From: Dermatophilaceae bacterium
Lineage (GTDB): Bacteria > Actinomycetota > Actinomycetes > Actinomycetales > Dermatophilaceae
Length of the DNA stretch: 16,486 nucleotides
Reading direction: 5' to 3'
Assembly (NCBI GenBank): GCA_013361975.1
Contig: JABFXB010000001.1
Coordinates: forward strand, 1-16,486
The first letter of the stretch is position 1, and each line of letters begins with the position of its first letter. The notes beneath the pieces were generated by a model. The model was not told where the DNA came from. It worked only from the letters and a program-made list of their open reading frames with translations, and did no database searches. This document shows, piece by piece, positions 16,294 to 16,486 of the stretch. The translations under genes and the position numbers were made by a program.

Positions 16294-16486
16294 ATGGACA
16301 TCACCACGATGACGATGAACGCAGCAACCTGCGTCCTTTCCGTGCGTCCGCGCGCAGCCGGCCAGATCCGTCTTGCGGACTCCACGTTCGAGGCCCAGGG
16401 GACCACTGTGTCCGTCGCCGCCGTCATGGGCGGCCGCGTCGCCGATTTCCGCGCCCCGATCACGGGAGACGTCTCGGTCCTCGGCC
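16294..16486 (+). CDS. Unrecognised protein, N-terminal 64 residues, cut by window end
   Basis: An open frame from ATG 16294 to the window edge with a near-perfect ribosome binding site and mostly G/C third positions, so it is very likely a real gene. I do not recognise the protein. The visible part begins MDITTMTMNAATCVLSVRPR and has alternating hydrophobic stretches (VSVAAVMGG, ITGDVSVLG) without a signal peptide or transmembrane helix. It lacks the C-x-D-P-x-L-W-F and C-x2-C-x5-C features of WhiB proteins over these 64 residues, so it is not an ordinary whiB7 despite its position. It could be a new gene between uvrD2 and whiB7, a target of WhiB7, or a long leader frame controlling a downstream whiB7. 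Confidence 0.75.
   Translation, partial: MDITTMTMNAATCVLSVRPRAAGQIRLADSTFEAQGTTVSVAAVMGGRVADFRAPITGDVSVLG

Noticed and set aside
16294..16486. Terminal gene as WhiB7
   Set aside because: No WhiB cysteine cluster or DPDLWF-like motif in the first 64 residues.

Overview
The window is a very GC-rich, densely packed bacterial chromosome segment with GTG starts, 4-base stop/start overlaps and almost exclusive G/C at third codon positions. The gene set (FurA-KatG, AdnA-AdnB, NudC, mycoredoxin, UvrD2 and a WhiB7-type promoter just after uvrD2) is the conserved actinobacterial repair/redox neighbourhood known from mycobacteria. Base composition and gene style suggest a member of Micrococcales, perhaps close to Intrasporangiaceae/Dermatophilaceae, but the genus cannot be fixed from this sequence.

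Layout. (1) Bases 1-192, minus strand: N-terminus of a FUSC/aromatic-acid-exporter-like membrane protein. (2) 358-3099: peroxide module, FurA-type regulator and catalase-peroxidase KatG, with an inverted-repeat operator candidate upstream and a strong hairpin after katG. (3) 3283-10052: adnA-adnB, the actinobacterial double-strand-break resecting helicase-nuclease, preceded by a near-consensus RecA-independent (PafBC-type) DNA-damage promoter and probably leaderless. (4) 10078-11730, minus strand: an aminoglycoside/macrolide-phosphotransferase-fold protein that lacks its catalytic aspartate and carries a repetitive threonine-rich tail. (5) 11827-13092: NADH pyrophosphatase nudC, abutting a convergent mycoredoxin gene with no gap. 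(6) 13175-16149: polyphosphate kinase 2 overlapping uvrD2, whose only plausible start is a CTG codon. (7) 16150-16486: AT-rich promoter resembling WhiB7 autoregulated promoters, then an unrecognised gene running off the end.

Together the genes cover oxidative defence (KatG, FurA, mycoredoxin, NudC), DNA break and lesion processing (AdnAB, UvrD2) and nucleotide/polyphosphate balance (PPK2, NudC). Points most worth a second look are the damage promoter before adnA, the WhiB7-like promoter in front of an unknown gene, the pseudokinase with duplicated tail, the CTG start of uvrD2, and an octamer (GGCATACG) that recurs far more often than composition predicts. No tRNA, rRNA, CRISPR array, insertion sequence or phage gene was seen.
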